DNA of 64,000 bases from Rhodospirillum sp. (lineage in GTDB: Bacteria > Pseudomonadota > Alphaproteobacteria > Rhodospirillales > Rhodospirillaceae): positions 1 through 64,000 of the forward strand of contig JAIOYK010000029.1 of the NCBI GenBank assembly GCA_021741145.1, in the 5' to 3' direction. Of this stretch, positions 18,517 through 27,985 are shown piece after piece. The position numbers and the translations under genes were made by a program. Each line of letters starts with the position of its first letter. The stretch's first letter is position 1. The notes beneath the pieces are model-generated. The model searched no databases, was not told where the DNA came from, and was given only the letters and a program-made list of their open reading frames with translations.

Positions 18517-19344
18517 ATGATCGAGGTCCTGGCCACGGGTGCCTTGGGGCTCCTGATCCTCTGGCTTTTGGCCGTTGGCCTGTTGCTGGCGTACCAGCGA
18601 AAGCTGCAATACAGAACGGCGCCCGGTCCCCTGCCAAATCCCGATGAGGTCGGTGTGCCGGAAATGATCCCGGTCACCACGCGCACCGAGGATGGCCTGG
18701 ATCTGGTCGCCTGGTACCGGGCCGCCGCCTCCGAGGGCGCGCCCACTGTCGTCCTGTTCCATGGGAACGCCGGGCATATCGGAGACCGGGAGAGGAAAGC
18801 CCGCTTTATCCTGGATGCCGGTTTGGGGGTGCTGCTAGTCGAATGGCGGGGGTACGGCGGCAATCCCGGCGAGCCGTCGGAATCGGGTCTGCTGGCCGAT
18901 GGCCGGGCGGCGCTCGCCTTCCTCCGGGGGCAGGGAGTGTCCCCGGACCGATGGGTGTTTTTTGGCGAAAGCCTGGGGTCTGGCGTGGCCTTCAAACTCG
19001 CCGCCGAGGGACCGGCCCCCGCGGCCATCGTAACCGAAGGCGCCTTCACCAGCGCCGTCGATGTGGGGGTTCGTAGATATCCCCTGTTTCCCGTCCGGTT
19101 CCTGATGAAGGATCGCTTTGATTCCCTGAGCCTTTTGCCCGGACTGGCCACGCCCTTGCTTGTCCTCCATGGACAAAAGGATAGAGTCGTGCCTCCGGAT
19201 ATGGGACTCCGCCTCGCGACGGCGTCCCCTGGTCCCGTGGAGACCTTCTTTCCAAGCGAGGGGGGGCATGTGGACCTGTTCGACCATGGGGCTGGCCCCA
19301 TCCTGTTGACGTTTCTGAAGCGGTATGTATCGATGGATGGGTGA
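18517..19344 (+). CDS. Membrane-anchored alpha/beta hydrolase (BEM46/ABHD13-like)
   Basis: The 275-residue protein has one N-terminal membrane helix (about 3-25) and then an alpha/beta hydrolase fold. The oxyanion region is VVLFHGNAGHIGDR, the nucleophile elbow GESLGSG, the acid in LVLHGQKDRVVPP and the histidine in EGGHVDLFDHG. This combination is that of the BEM46/ABHD13 serine hydrolases, whose substrates are mostly unknown. The ATG at 18517 lies 40 bases after prfB, and the upstream frame only overlaps prfB. It is likely transcribed with prfB and the small gene that follows. Confidence 0.87.
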   Translation: MIEVLATGALGLLILWLLAVGLLLAYQRKLQYRTAPGPLPNPDEVGVPEMIPVTTRTEDGLDLVAWYRAAASEGAPTVVLFHGNAGHIGDRERKARFILDAGLGVLLVEWRGYGGNPGEPSESGLLADGRAALAFLRGQGVSPDRWVFFGESLGSGVAFKLAAEGPAPAAIVTEGAFTSAVDVGVRRYPLFPVRFLMKDRFDSLSLLPGLATPLLVLHGQKDRVVPPDMGLRLATASPGPVETFFPSEGGHVDLFDHGAGPILLTFLKRYVSMDG

Positions 19345-19368
19345 AATGGGACGCGAAGGGGGAAAGGA

Positions 19369-19782
19369 ATGACCGTTGAAATGCGTCGTCTGGTCTTCTC
19401 GGACAGTGAGGTGACCCAGGCCATCAACGAAGGGATGAAGGCGGAATGGTCCAAGATCCAGGTGGCAATGGACAAGCGCCGGGCCATGGGCAAGGTGGAA
19501 AATCTGGATGGAGGGGGATCGGTGCTCTCCCTGGCCCTGATCAGCGATGATCCCCTGGAATTCAAGGCCAGGATCAAGTCGCAAAGGGGGGCGATCACGG
19601 AGCGGGAGTTTTCCTCCGCGGAGATGATGCACCTGTTGATCGCCCATTGCCGGATCCACAAGATCCCCCTTGCCCGCGCGGCCAAGAAGACCCTGCGGAA
19701 GGCTAAGGTGGGCTACGCCCTGGATCTGACCATCCGGAAATGGTCCACGAATTCCGCCGATGGCGAGGTTGAAGGAGAGTGA
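19369..19782 (+). CDS. Uncharacterised 137-residue protein
   Basis: I do not recognise a family. The protein is soluble, mixed alpha/beta by its look and rich in charged residues. Features include GMKAEWSKIQVAMDKRRAMG, SLALISDDPLEFKARI and a basic stretch IPLARAAKKTLRKAKVG, ending in an acidic tail. The ATG at 19369 has GGGGAAAGGA just upstream. Codon use matches its neighbours, and it follows the hydrolase gene by 24 bases, so it is probably the last gene of that transcript. It looks like a genuine conserved hypothetical protein rather than a shadow frame. Confidence 0.7.
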   Translation: MTVEMRRLVFSDSEVTQAINEGMKAEWSKIQVAMDKRRAMGKVENLDGGGSVLSLALISDDPLEFKARIKSQRGAITEREFSSAEMMHLLIAHCRIHKIPLARAAKKTLRKAKVGYALDLTIRKWSTNSADGEVEGE

Positions 19783-19907
19783 TCGCCCCGTGATCTCGGG
19801 GTGAGGCCGATCGTCGCCCATTCGGTCGCGGCCCCGGAAGGGGGGCTGATGGAATCGTGGAGCGCGGCGTCGGCTTGCTGTCCGTCCGACAACGCGCCGC
19901 TGACGGA

Positions 19908-20084
19908 TCAATCGTCGCTGTCACGGAGGGGATAGGTGGCCACGTCCACCGTCGTTTCCACCAGGGTTCCGGTGACGTCCACCGCGGTGCCGATCACCGA
20001 AAGGGGAGCCTCCACGACCGTGCAGGCCGAGAGCAGGAGCCCGCCCACCAGGGCGACCGAAAGGAGGGTGGGGATCGCGCGCAT
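19908..20084 (-). CDS. Small lipoprotein, 58 residues
   Basis: Reading the minus strand from the ATG at 20084 gives a 58-residue product. It has a basic start (MRAIPT), a hydrophobic core, the lipobox LLLSAC with Cys 21, and a short mature part alternating Val/Thr (VIGTAVDVTGTLVETTVDV) that ends YPLRDSDD. It is very small but has a complete lipoprotein signal and sensible codon use; the plus-strand frame over the same bases is a serine/threonine/arginine-rich shadow. It resembles the small DUF6726-like lipoproteins of alphaproteobacteria, though I am not certain of the family. It lies between two convergent transcription units. Confidence 0.65.
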   Translation of the reverse strand: MRAIPTLLSVALVGGLLLSACTVVEAPLSVIGTAVDVTGTLVETTVDVATYPLRDSDD

Positions 20085-20154
20085 GTCGGGGACTCCGAAG
20101 AGGGCTGGGGACCGCGGACTCTAGAATCCAAATGGTTAACGGAAAGTAACCGGA

Positions 20155-20985
20155 TCAACCCAGGGCCAAAGGTTCGTACCAGTCCCGGGGAAAGCCCGCC
20201 TCGGCTCGGGCGTCGTGGTTGAAGGGGGGCTTCAAGCCGCCGGGATAATGGATGGCGAGTTGCGCGGCGAAGGCATGGGCCGGGTCCAGTCCTCGCTTGT
20301 CGCAGAGCCAAGAGAACCAGCGGGCGCCCGCGGCCACATGGCGGATCTCGTCATGGTAGATGGTGTCGAGGATGGCGATCAGCTCGGGATCGGTGCCGAC
20401 CCGACGCATGCGGTCCAAGGTGGCCGGGGTGGTGTCCAGACCCCGGGCTTCATGGGTCAGGGGAACGACCGCCAAACGGGCGAGCAGGTCGGGCGCGGTC
20501 TTCTCCGCGGCTTGCCACAGGCCATCGTGAGCGGGCAGGTCGCCGTAGGCGGCTCCCAGGCGGCCAAGGGTGGCCGCCAGGAGTTCGAAATGCAGGGCCT
20601 CGTCCACGGCCACCGCCATCCAGTCCCTCAGGAAGGCATCCGGCGGATCCTCGTGGGCGTAGCGGGCGACAATGTCCCAGGCCAGATCGATGGCGTTCAA
20701 CTCGATGTGGCAAAGGGCGTGGATCAGTCCCACCAGATTCTTCGGTCCCGTGGAGCGGCGGGGCATCTTGGACGGTGACAGCAGTTCGGGACGCGCGGGG
20801 CGCGCGGGCCGGTTCGGTGGCCTCGACGTCGTTCCGATATCCAGGTGGAGGGGGTGGCCGGCCCAGGCCGCGGCCACCGCCCGGGTCAGGGCGACTTTCT
20901 CGGCGGGGTCGGAGGTGGTCAGGACGGCCAGCGCCCCTTCGGTCAAGGTGGCGCCGGGCGCGTCCCGGTGGACGGTCTGGATCAC
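20155..20985 (-). CDS. DUF455 family ferritin-like protein
   Basis: The 276-residue protein belongs to the DUF455 group of ferritin-like helical-bundle proteins. Likely metal ligands are spread through the helices: LCHIELNAIDLAWDI, VAVDEALHFELL, LTHEARGLDTTP and YHDEIRHVAAGARWF. Such E-x-x-H pairs suggest a di-iron or similar centre; the reaction is not known for the family. Its ATG overlaps the stop of the peroxiredoxin gene by four bases, and glnE lies just ahead, so glnE-bcp-DUF455 is probably one operon. Confidence 0.9.
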   Translation of the reverse strand: MIQTVHRDAPGATLTEGALAVLTTSDPAEKVALTRAVAAAWAGHPLHLDIGTTSRPPNRPARPARPELLSPSKMPRRSTGPKNLVGLIHALCHIELNAIDLAWDIVARYAHEDPPDAFLRDWMAVAVDEALHFELLAATLGRLGAAYGDLPAHDGLWQAAEKTAPDLLARLAVVPLTHEARGLDTTPATLDRMRRVGTDPELIAILDTIYHDEIRHVAAGARWFSWLCDKRGLDPAHAFAAQLAIHYPGGLKPPFNHDARAEAGFPRDWYEPLALG

Positions 20986-21467
20986 GCGGCGGATCCCAGG
21001 CCCTTGGCGGCCTCCAGCACCGCCTCCACATGGCCCTTCACGCGGACCTTGCGCCAGATCTGGACGATCTTGCCGTCCTTGCCGATGAGGAAGGTCGCCC
21101 GCTCGATGCCCATGTATTCGCGGCCATAGTTCTTTTTCATCACCCAGACCCCATAGGCTTCGCAGCAGGTGCCCTCCGCATCGCTGATCAGGGTGAAATT
21201 GAGCTCCTGCTTGGCTTTGAACGTATCGTGGCTTTTCACGCTGTCCTTGGAAACGCCGACGACCTCGACCTCCAGGGTGGCGAAGTCGTCCTTCATGTCG
21301 CGGAAGTCCTGGGCTTCGGTGGTGCAGCCCGGGGTGCTGTCCTTGGGGTAGAAATAGAGGGCCACGGCCTTGTCCCGGGGGAACGACAGGGAAAAGGTGC
21401 CGTCCCCATCGGTGGGGAGGGTGAAGGCCGGGGCGGTATCGCCAACATCGAGCAGGGTGGTGGTCAT
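20982..21467 (-). CDS. bcp: Peroxiredoxin, BCP/PrxQ type
   Basis: This 161-residue thiol peroxidase reduces hydrogen peroxide and organic peroxides. The peroxidatic cysteine is in FYPKDSTPGCTTEAQDF. The resolving Cys expected five residues later is replaced (TTEAQ), so this is probably a 1-Cys or atypical form; further cysteines occur in AEGTCCEAYGVW. Other family marks are VVGVSKDSVKSHDTF and GIERATFLIGKDGKI. It starts 22 bases after glnE and overlaps DUF455 by four bases. Confidence 0.93.
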   Translation of the reverse strand: MTTTLLDVGDTAPAFTLPTDGDGTFSLSFPRDKAVALYFYPKDSTPGCTTEAQDFRDMKDDFATLEVEVVGVSKDSVKSHDTFKAKQELNFTLISDAEGTCCEAYGVWVMKKNYGREYMGIERATFLIGKDGKIVQIWRKVRVKGHVEAVLEAAKGLGSAA

Positions 21468-21489
21468 CGGAGTGGGGTCTCCTAATCCG

Positions 21490-24486
21490 TTAGGTGTTTT
21501 GGCACCCAGGTGTTTCGGGACCGTCGGAAGGATCGGTGGCGGTCTCGGCCGCCGCCGCGCCGACGATCTTGTCGAATAGGGCCCGGGTGCGCAGGGCGTC
21601 GGCTTCCATTTGGGTCTTCAAGGCCTCGAAGTCACCCTGTCCCATGGATCGGGCAAGTTTCAGACGCATGCCCTGAGTTAGGTCCTCTTCTCGGGGTTGG
21701 CCCGCGATGGAGTGGCGCAGGGTGGCCTGGAGTCCCAGGTTGCGCCGGTGTTGTTGGCGTAGGAATCCGGCATCGGTGGGGTCCAGGTATCCGGCTTCGG
21801 CCAGGCGGGCCAGGGCGTCCACGGTCTCCGCGGAGAGGACGCCGGGCGTTTCGTGGGCGTGGCGGAGCTGCAGGTACTGGGCGATGAAGTCCACGTCCAC
21901 CAAGCCTCCCCGGGTCAGCTTGACATCCCAGGGACTGGCTGGGGGCTTGTCCCGGTCCATGCGGGTCCGCATGTCCGCGACGTCCTTGGCCAGCTTGCCC
22001 GGGTCCCGGGGCTTGGCGAGGGTGGCGCGGATGACCCCCTCGATCCTGGCTTGCAGGTCCGGCGGGCCTGAGATCACCCGAGCCCGGGTCAGGGCCTGAT
22101 GCTCCCAGGTCCAGGCGGCCTCCGATTGGTAGCGGCGGAAGGCCTCGAGGCTTGTGGCCAGCGGCCCCTTGTTGCCGGAGGGGCGGAGCCGCATGTCCAC
22201 TTCGTAGAGGGCTCCCTCCGCGGTCAGGGCGGTGATGGCGTTGATGATCCGCTGCGTCAGCCGGATATAGTAGGCCGTCACCGCCAAGGGGCGGTCGCCG
22301 CCGGAGCCTTCGCTGTCCGGCGGGGCGTCGTAGACAACGATCAGATCCAAATCCGAGGTGGCGGTCATCTCCCGGCTGCCCAGTTTGCCAAGCGCCAGCA
22401 CCGCGAGCGCCCCATCGGGGATCTGGCCATGTTGGGTGGCGAATTCCGCCTCCACCCGGGGAACCAGCCGGGACAGCGCCAAGTCCGCCACGTCGGACAG
22501 GCTCTGGCCCGCCTCTTCGGGCCCCAGCAGGCCCCGCAGGGCCAGAAGGCCGATGACAAAGCGCAGATCATTGGCCCAGCGGCGCACCAGATCCAGGGTG
22601 TCCTCGAACACCACGGCATCGGCCAACAGGGCGTCCAGGCTTTGGGCCATGTCCTGACGGGTGGGGGCGGCCTCGAAAAAGCCGGGGGTCAGGACCGCGT
22701 CCATCAGCTTTGGATTGCGGGCCAAATGTTCCGACAGCCGCGGGGCATCCCCCATGATCTCCGCCAGCAGATCCAGCAGGTCCGGGTTGGACTGGAAGAG
22801 GGTGAAAAGCTGCATCCCCGTTGGCAGTTTTTTCAAGAATGAATCGAAACGATTGAGCGCCGTATCCGGTTGGGCCGTTTTGGATAGGTGATCGAGCAGG
22901 GTGGGAACCAACTCCGTCAGGCGTTCCCGCGCCCGGTTGGAGCGCGTGGCGTTGTAGCGGCCATGGTGCCAGCCGCGGATGGTGGCGGACACGCCCTCGG
23001 GGTTCTGGAACCCCATGGTTTTCAGGGTCTCGATGGTTTCCGGGTCGTCCTCGCCCCCGGTGAAGACCAGATTGCCTTCGCTGGACAGGCTTGGGGAGTC
23101 CTCGAACAGGTGGGCGTAATGGCCCTCCACGGTTTCCAGGGCGCGGGTGACGGTGCGGCCCAGGGCCTCGGCGTCCGGTTCCCCCATGAAAAGGGCGAGC
23201 AGGGTCAGGCGCTCCGGATCCTTGGGTAGGGTTTGGGTCTGTTCGTCGTCGATCATCTGCAGCCGGTGTTCCAGGGTCCGCAGGTACCGGTAGGCCTGGG
23301 CCATGTCCGAAGCGGTTTCGGGCGGAACCAGTCCGGCCCGGACCAAATCGGCCAATGCTTGCGAAGTGCGCTTGGAGCGTAGTCTGGGATCCCGCCCCCC
23401 CCAGATGAGCTGCTGGGTCTGGGCGAAAAATTCGATCTCGCGGATGCCGCCCCGGCCCAGCTTGATATTGTGCCCGGCCACGCCAACCCGGGCCCCACCC
23501 TTGGAGGCGTGGATCTGGCGTTTGATGGAATGGATGTCCTGGATGGCGTTGAAATCCAAGTACTTCCGCCAGATGAAGGGGCGGAGGCGGGTCAACAGGG
23601 CGTCGGCCGCGGTGTCGTCTCCGGCGACGGGACGCGCCTTGATCATGGCCGCCCGCTCCCAGTTCTGTCCCATGGTCTCGTAGTAGATTTCCGCGGCCTC
23701 CACGGAAATGGCCACCGCGGTGGAGCCGGGATCCGGGCGCAGGCGGAGATCCGTTCTGAAAACGTAGCCGTCCGCGGTTCGTTCCTCCATGATCCGCACC
23801 AAGTCGCGCACCAGGGCGATGTAGCATTCCTTCAGGCTGCGCTTGCCCCGGTAGTCGGCCAGTTCGGGATCGTAAAAAACGATCAGGTCGATGTCCGAGG
23901 AATAATTGAGTTCCCGTCCTCCCAGCTTACCCATGCCCAGGACGAAAAATCCGCTTTTCCGTTCCGGATCGTCGGGGTGCCGCAGGATCAGATCACCCCT
24001 GTCGTGGCGCTCGCGCAACAAATGGGCCACGGCGAGGCGCAAGGTTCCCTCCGCCAGATCGGAAAGGGCTTTGGTCACTCGCTCGACGGTCCAGGCCTTG
24101 GCGATGTCGGCCAGTGCGATGGTGAGGGCGGCGCGGCGTTTGGCGATCCGCAGGGCGCGCATCAGCATGGCTTGACTCGTCGCGGCCCGGGCATCCCTTT
24201 GGGCCTCGCCCATCAACTGGGCGAAGGCGATGTCCGGCCCCGTGCGGGCGAGCCGCGCGAGGAAGCGCGGTTCCTTCAACAGGGCCGCGGACAGAAAGGG
24301 ACTGTTGCCGAAAATGGCGGACAGAAGGGCTTTTCCGTCTGGGTCCGCCAGGAAGGCGCGCGCGAAGTCCGTGATGTCCTGGTTTCCGGCGATGTCCCGC
24401 CAGCGACCCAGGCCCAATTCGAGCCGATCCGGGTTCGCGGGAAGGGGGAGGGGACAATTCCGTCCCGGAAAAATGAACTCCTGCAT
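21490..24486 (-). CDS. glnE: Glutamine synthetase adenylyltransferase/deadenylase
   Basis: The 998-residue bifunctional enzyme adds AMP to glutamine synthetase or removes it, according to nitrogen status. It has two nucleotidyltransferase domains. The first carries GMGKLGGRELNYSSDIDLIV (about residues 190-210). The second carries LGKLGSREMTATSDLDLIVV (about 700-720). Each is followed by a helical domain, including RYLRTLEHRLQMIDDEQTQT. Length and domain order are normal. The ATG at 24486 gives the usual short N terminus; GAGG lies very close to it, and a GTG at 24513 is the alternative. It heads a minus-strand operon and diverges from the AsmA-like gene. Confidence 0.95.
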   Translation of the reverse strand: MQEFIFPGRNCPLPLPANPDRLELGLGRWRDIAGNQDITDFARAFLADPDGKALLSAIFGNSPFLSAALLKEPRFLARLARTGPDIAFAQLMGEAQRDARAATSQAMLMRALRIAKRRAALTIALADIAKAWTVERVTKALSDLAEGTLRLAVAHLLRERHDRGDLILRHPDDPERKSGFFVLGMGKLGGRELNYSSDIDLIVFYDPELADYRGKRSLKECYIALVRDLVRIMEERTADGYVFRTDLRLRPDPGSTAVAISVEAAEIYYETMGQNWERAAMIKARPVAGDDTAADALLTRLRPFIWRKYLDFNAIQDIHSIKRQIHASKGGARVGVAGHNIKLGRGGIREIEFFAQTQQLIWGGRDPRLRSKRTSQALADLVRAGLVPPETASDMAQAYRYLRTLEHRLQMIDDEQTQTLPKDPERLTLLALFMGEPDAEALGRTVTRALETVEGHYAHLFEDSPSLSSEGNLVFTGGEDDPETIETLKTMGFQNPEGVSATIRGWHHGRYNATRSNRARERLTELVPTLLDHLSKTAQPDTALNRFDSFLKKLPTGMQLFTLFQSNPDLLDLLAEIMGDAPRLSEHLARNPKLMDAVLTPGFFEAAPTRQDMAQSLDALLADAVVFEDTLDLVRRWANDLRFVIGLLALRGLLGPEEAGQSLSDVADLALSRLVPRVEAEFATQHGQIPDGALAVLALGKLGSREMTATSDLDLIVVYDAPPDSEGSGGDRPLAVTAYYIRLTQRIINAITALTAEGALYEVDMRLRPSGNKGPLATSLEAFRRYQSEAAWTWEHQALTRARVISGPPDLQARIEGVIRATLAKPRDPGKLAKDVADMRTRMDRDKPPASPWDVKLTRGGLVDVDFIAQYLQLRHAHETPGVLSAETVDALARLAEAGYLDPTDAGFLRQQHRRNLGLQATLRHSIAGQPREEDLTQGMRLKLARSMGQGDFEALKTQMEADALRTRALFDKIVGAAAAETATDPSDGPETPGCQNT

Positions 24487-24637
24487 TTCCTCACCGTTGT
24501 TTTCACGGCACACTGTGCCAAAGGGGATGATCCGTCAAGGGATGCCACCCCTTCCGCGTGGCGCGCTGGTGCCTTGCACGGGGTAGGGTTCTCCTTCCTC
24601 GGCTGGGTGCCTTCCGCCCAATGACAAGGAACTTCAT

Positions 24638-27600
24638 TTGGTCCAAGGCGGCGTTCGGTATCTTTTCCGAGTTATCGGCTCGGTGGGCATGTTGGTACTC
24701 GCCGCTTGCGCTTTTTTGGCGTGGCGGCTGGAGCAGGGGCCGCTGCCCCTGAACAGTCTCACCCCCTATATGGAGGACGCCTTGAACCGGGCGGGCCTGC
24801 CCCTGCGCATGCGGGTGGGCGGAACGCAGGTCACCTGGGCCGGCTGGGAGCGCGCCCTCGATGTTCGCGCGACCGACGTGGTCCTGGAATCTTGGGACGG
24901 GAGGATGATCTCCGAGGTTCCGGAAATCGCCCTTTCCGTCGCCGGGGCGCCCCTGCTGCGGGGTGAGGTGGTTGTCCACTCCCTTGAGATCCTGCGCCCA
25001 ACCTTGACCGTGGTCCGCTTGCCCGATGGAACCGTCTCCCTGGGCGGGGACCCCCTGGTCTTGCCCCGGGATCCGTTGGAGGCTCTGCCTTGGCCCGCGC
25101 TCGAGGCACCAACCGAATCCGGAGCGGCGCCAGAAACGGAAACGGCGGCCCCGGCACCGGACCTCGCGGCGATCCTGGACTGGTTGAATGATGCCCTGTC
25201 CCGCCAGACCGGCGGCGCGGGCGGAGAGGTCCGCTTGACCGACGCCTCGGTGACCCTGGAGGACTTAATAAACGGGGGGCGCCTCGTCCTGCCCCGGGTC
25301 AACGCCCGGCTGTCCTCCGATGGGATTGATTTGACCCTGGCCGTGGGGGCCCATTTGGCTCTGCCGGACTCCCGTCCCCGCTTCGATCTGAACCTGAGCC
25401 ACCACCGGGGCGCGGCGATGGCGGAGGCCTCTCTCTCCTTCAGCGGCCTGGATCCCCGGCAGGTGGCCAGGGAAGTTCCGGGGTTGTCCGATAGTGGGAT
25501 GGTGGACGCCTCCCTGTCCGGCGACCTCGCCGCCAGTCTGGATCTCGTGGCCCTGGCGGGGGCCGAGCCCCGCATGGGGGTGCGGAGCCTGACCTTCGGC
25601 CTGACCGCGCGAGATGCTTACCTGACCCTGCCCGCGGGCGCCCATACGACCTACCATATGGTCAGCGCCGCCCTGGAAGGCCGGGCCGGGGTCGGGTTTT
25701 CCGACCTGGATCTTGAACACCTGAGCATCGACCTGGGGGATACGGTGATCCAGGGATCGGCCCAGGCCCGGGACCTGTTCGGTATGCCCAGTCTGCGGCT
25801 CAACACCAGCCTTGTCAGCTTGCATGTGGAGGACCTGAAACGCTACTGGCCCCGGGACGTGGCCGATGGGGCCCGGACGTGGATCGCCCTGAACCTCTCG
25901 GAAGGCACCATTCAGCAGGCGGATTTTCAGTTCGATTTCCAGGGGACCTCCCTGGAGGATCTGGATATCGAGGCCCTCCGCGGGTATGCTCTGATCGATG
26001 GCATGGCGGTGGATTACCGGGCACCCCTGCCACCCCTGGAGAAGGTCAACGGAGAGGTAACCTTTAGCCTGGACGGTATCGGTATCGAGGTGGAGTCCGG
26101 ACGGATCAGGGGATACGAGGATCTGGACGTGGTCACCGGCACCGTTAACTTCGTTGATTTTTCCAAATCCGTGCAACGGGCCGACATCGATGTCAGGGCC
26201 GCGGGGTCCCTTGCCAGCATTCTGGCGGTGATCGACCACGATCCCCTGAACTATGCCACGATCGTTGGGATCGAACCCGCCAAGGCCCTTGGGTCGGTGA
26301 CCGCGGATCTGGCCTTCGATTTTCCGTTGCTGAACGATCTGACCTTCGAGCAGGTCGATGTGACCGTCGCCGCGGAGGTGGCGGACGCGGGGCTTGCGGA
26401 CATCGTCTTTGGCCATGACCTGGAGAAAGGGCGCCTTTCACTGAGCCTGAACAAGGAGGGCATGGATGTGTCCGGCACGGCCTTGGTCTCCAAGGTGCCC
26501 GCGACCCTGGCCTGGCGGGAGAACTTCACCGATGCCGCCTTCCAGTCCCAGTATCGGGTCAAGGCGACTCTCGACGACGTCCAACGGGCCGTGTTCGGCA
26601 TCGACATGGCGCTGTTCCAACCGCCCCAAATGACCGGACCGGCCAAGGCGAATCTTGTTTATACCCGCTTTGCCGGTGGCCGCTCCGAGCTGGGCGCGAC
26701 CTTGGACTTGGCGGGCGTCGCCATGTCCCTGGACCTCATGGACTGGGTCAAGCCCGCGAAGGCGCCGGGACAGGCCAAATTAAAGGGCCATTTCACCGAC
26801 AAGGACGCGGCTATCGATTTCACCGTCGATGTGGATTCCCGCCTCAGAGCCGAGGGAACGGTGCGCCTGGACCCCAAGACCGGTGCCGCGGATCGCCTTA
26901 TCCTCTCCAGTCTCTCCCTGGACCGGAGCTGGTTAAGCGGGGAAATGGTCTTCGGTGGCCCCAGGGGGCTGGAGGCGCGGGTCGACGATGGGGTCCTTGA
27001 CCTCCGCCCCATGCTGAAGCGGCGTCAGGAAGAGAAGGCGGCCCGCCTCGCCGGGAATCTGGCTGTCATGCCGGAGGACGGAGACCCGCCGCCAGCCCTG
27101 GTCCTGGATATGTCCCTGCGCGAGGTCTGGCTGGGCGACAGCACGGTTTTGGAGAGCGTGGTGGGCCAAGTGGAGCGGGATGCCACCCTGTGGCGCCGTG
27201 CCTTCGTGGACGCGGGTCTGCGTGGCGGTCCTCCCCTGGCATTGCGGCTCGGCTCCGCCCTGGAAGGCCGGGCAGGGCGAGAGTTCAGTCTGACCGCGGG
27301 GGACGCGGGATCCCTATTGCGCGCCACGGGCGCCCTGGACAGCATCGATGGGGGGGGCCTGGCCGTCGAGGGGCGGCTGGACGATGACGGGACGGCCACG
27401 GGGCGGGCTGTCGTTTCCTCTTTCCACCTGAAAGACGCGCCGGTCCTGGCCCAGGTTCTCTCCTTCGCCGGATTGACGGGGATTCTCGACGTGTTGGGCG
27501 GAAATGGCATTTCCTTCACCGAATTCATCATGCCCTTCGTGCATCGGGATCCGGTTCTGAGTTTCAAGGATGCCCGGGCCTACGGCAATGCCCTGGGACT

Positions 27601-27901
27601 CACGGCCACGGGTTCCCTGAACCTCGACACCATGGACATCGACATGACGGGCACCCTGGTGCCCGCCTACGCGATCAATAGCTTGTTGGGCCATATCCCC
27701 GTGCTCGGGGATATTATTCTGGGCGGCAAGGGGCAGGGCCTGTTCGGCGTGAACTACTCTGTCCGAGGAGACATCGACGATCCCCGTATTCTGGTCAATC
27801 CCCTCTCGGCTCTGACTCCCGGTTTCTTGCGGGGTATTTTCGGGATCTTTGACCGGCCAGAGCAGACCGCGACGGAAAAGGTCCGCCCTGGCGGCGGTTG
27901 A
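24638..27901 (+). CDS. Large AsmA/YhdP-family (DUF3971) envelope protein
   Basis: This 1087-residue protein has an N-terminal membrane helix (about 10-30) and a long beta-rich periplasmic body. A DUF3971-like region (about 340-620) and a C-terminal AsmA_2-like region (GTLVPAYAINSLLGHIPVLG near the end) mark the YhdP/TamB/AsmA group. These proteins form hydrophobic grooves and move phospholipids between the inner and outer membranes. The closing motif ILGGKGQGLFGVNYSVRGDI is typical. The start is TTG at 24638 with AAGGA seven bases upstream; an ATG at 24621 is in another frame. It diverges from glnE. Confidence 0.88.
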   Translation: MVQGGVRYLFRVIGSVGMLVLAACAFLAWRLEQGPLPLNSLTPYMEDALNRAGLPLRMRVGGTQVTWAGWERALDVRATDVVLESWDGRMISEVPEIALSVAGAPLLRGEVVVHSLEILRPTLTVVRLPDGTVSLGGDPLVLPRDPLEALPWPALEAPTESGAAPETETAAPAPDLAAILDWLNDALSRQTGGAGGEVRLTDASVTLEDLINGGRLVLPRVNARLSSDGIDLTLAVGAHLALPDSRPRFDLNLSHHRGAAMAEASLSFSGLDPRQVAREVPGLSDSGMVDASLSGDLAASLDLVALAGAEPRMGVRSLTFGLTARDAYLTLPAGAHTTYHMVSAALEGRAGVGFSDLDLEHLSIDLGDTVIQGSAQARDLFGMPSLRLNTSLVSLHVEDLKRYWPRDVADGARTWIALNLSEGTIQQADFQFDFQGTSLEDLDIEALRGYALIDGMAVDYRAPLPPLEKVNGEVTFSLDGIGIEVESGRIRGYEDLDVVTGTVNFVDFSKSVQRADIDVRAAGSLASILAVIDHDPLNYATIVGIEPAKALGSVTADLAFDFPLLNDLTFEQVDVTVAAEVADAGLADIVFGHDLEKGRLSLSLNKEGMDVSGTALVSKVPATLAWRENFTDAAFQSQYRVKATLDDVQRAVFGIDMALFQPPQMTGPAKANLVYTRFAGGRSELGATLDLAGVAMSLDLMDWVKPAKAPGQAKLKGHFTDKDAAIDFTVDVDSRLRAEGTVRLDPKTGAADRLILSSLSLDRSWLSGEMVFGGPRGLEARVDDGVLDLRPMLKRRQEEKAARLAGNLAVMPEDGDPPPALVLDMSLREVWLGDSTVLESVVGQVERDATLWRRAFVDAGLRGGPPLALRLGSALEGRAGREFSLTAGDAGSLLRATGALDSIDGGGLAVEGRLDDDGTATGRAVVSSFHLKDAPVLAQVLSFAGLTGILDVLGGNGISFTEFIMPFVHRDPVLSFKDARAYGNALGLTATGSLNLDTMDIDMTGTLVPAYAINSLLGHIPVLGDIILGGKGQGLFGVNYSVRGDIDDPRILVNPLSALTPGFLRGIFGIFDRPEQTATEKVRPGGG

Positions 27902-27985
27902 TGATCCCTTTTCCCGCTTCCGACCCAGGTTTATAACGGGGGATGGGGATCGGGGGATTCCTGGACAGGACAAGGGGAGTCCGCC

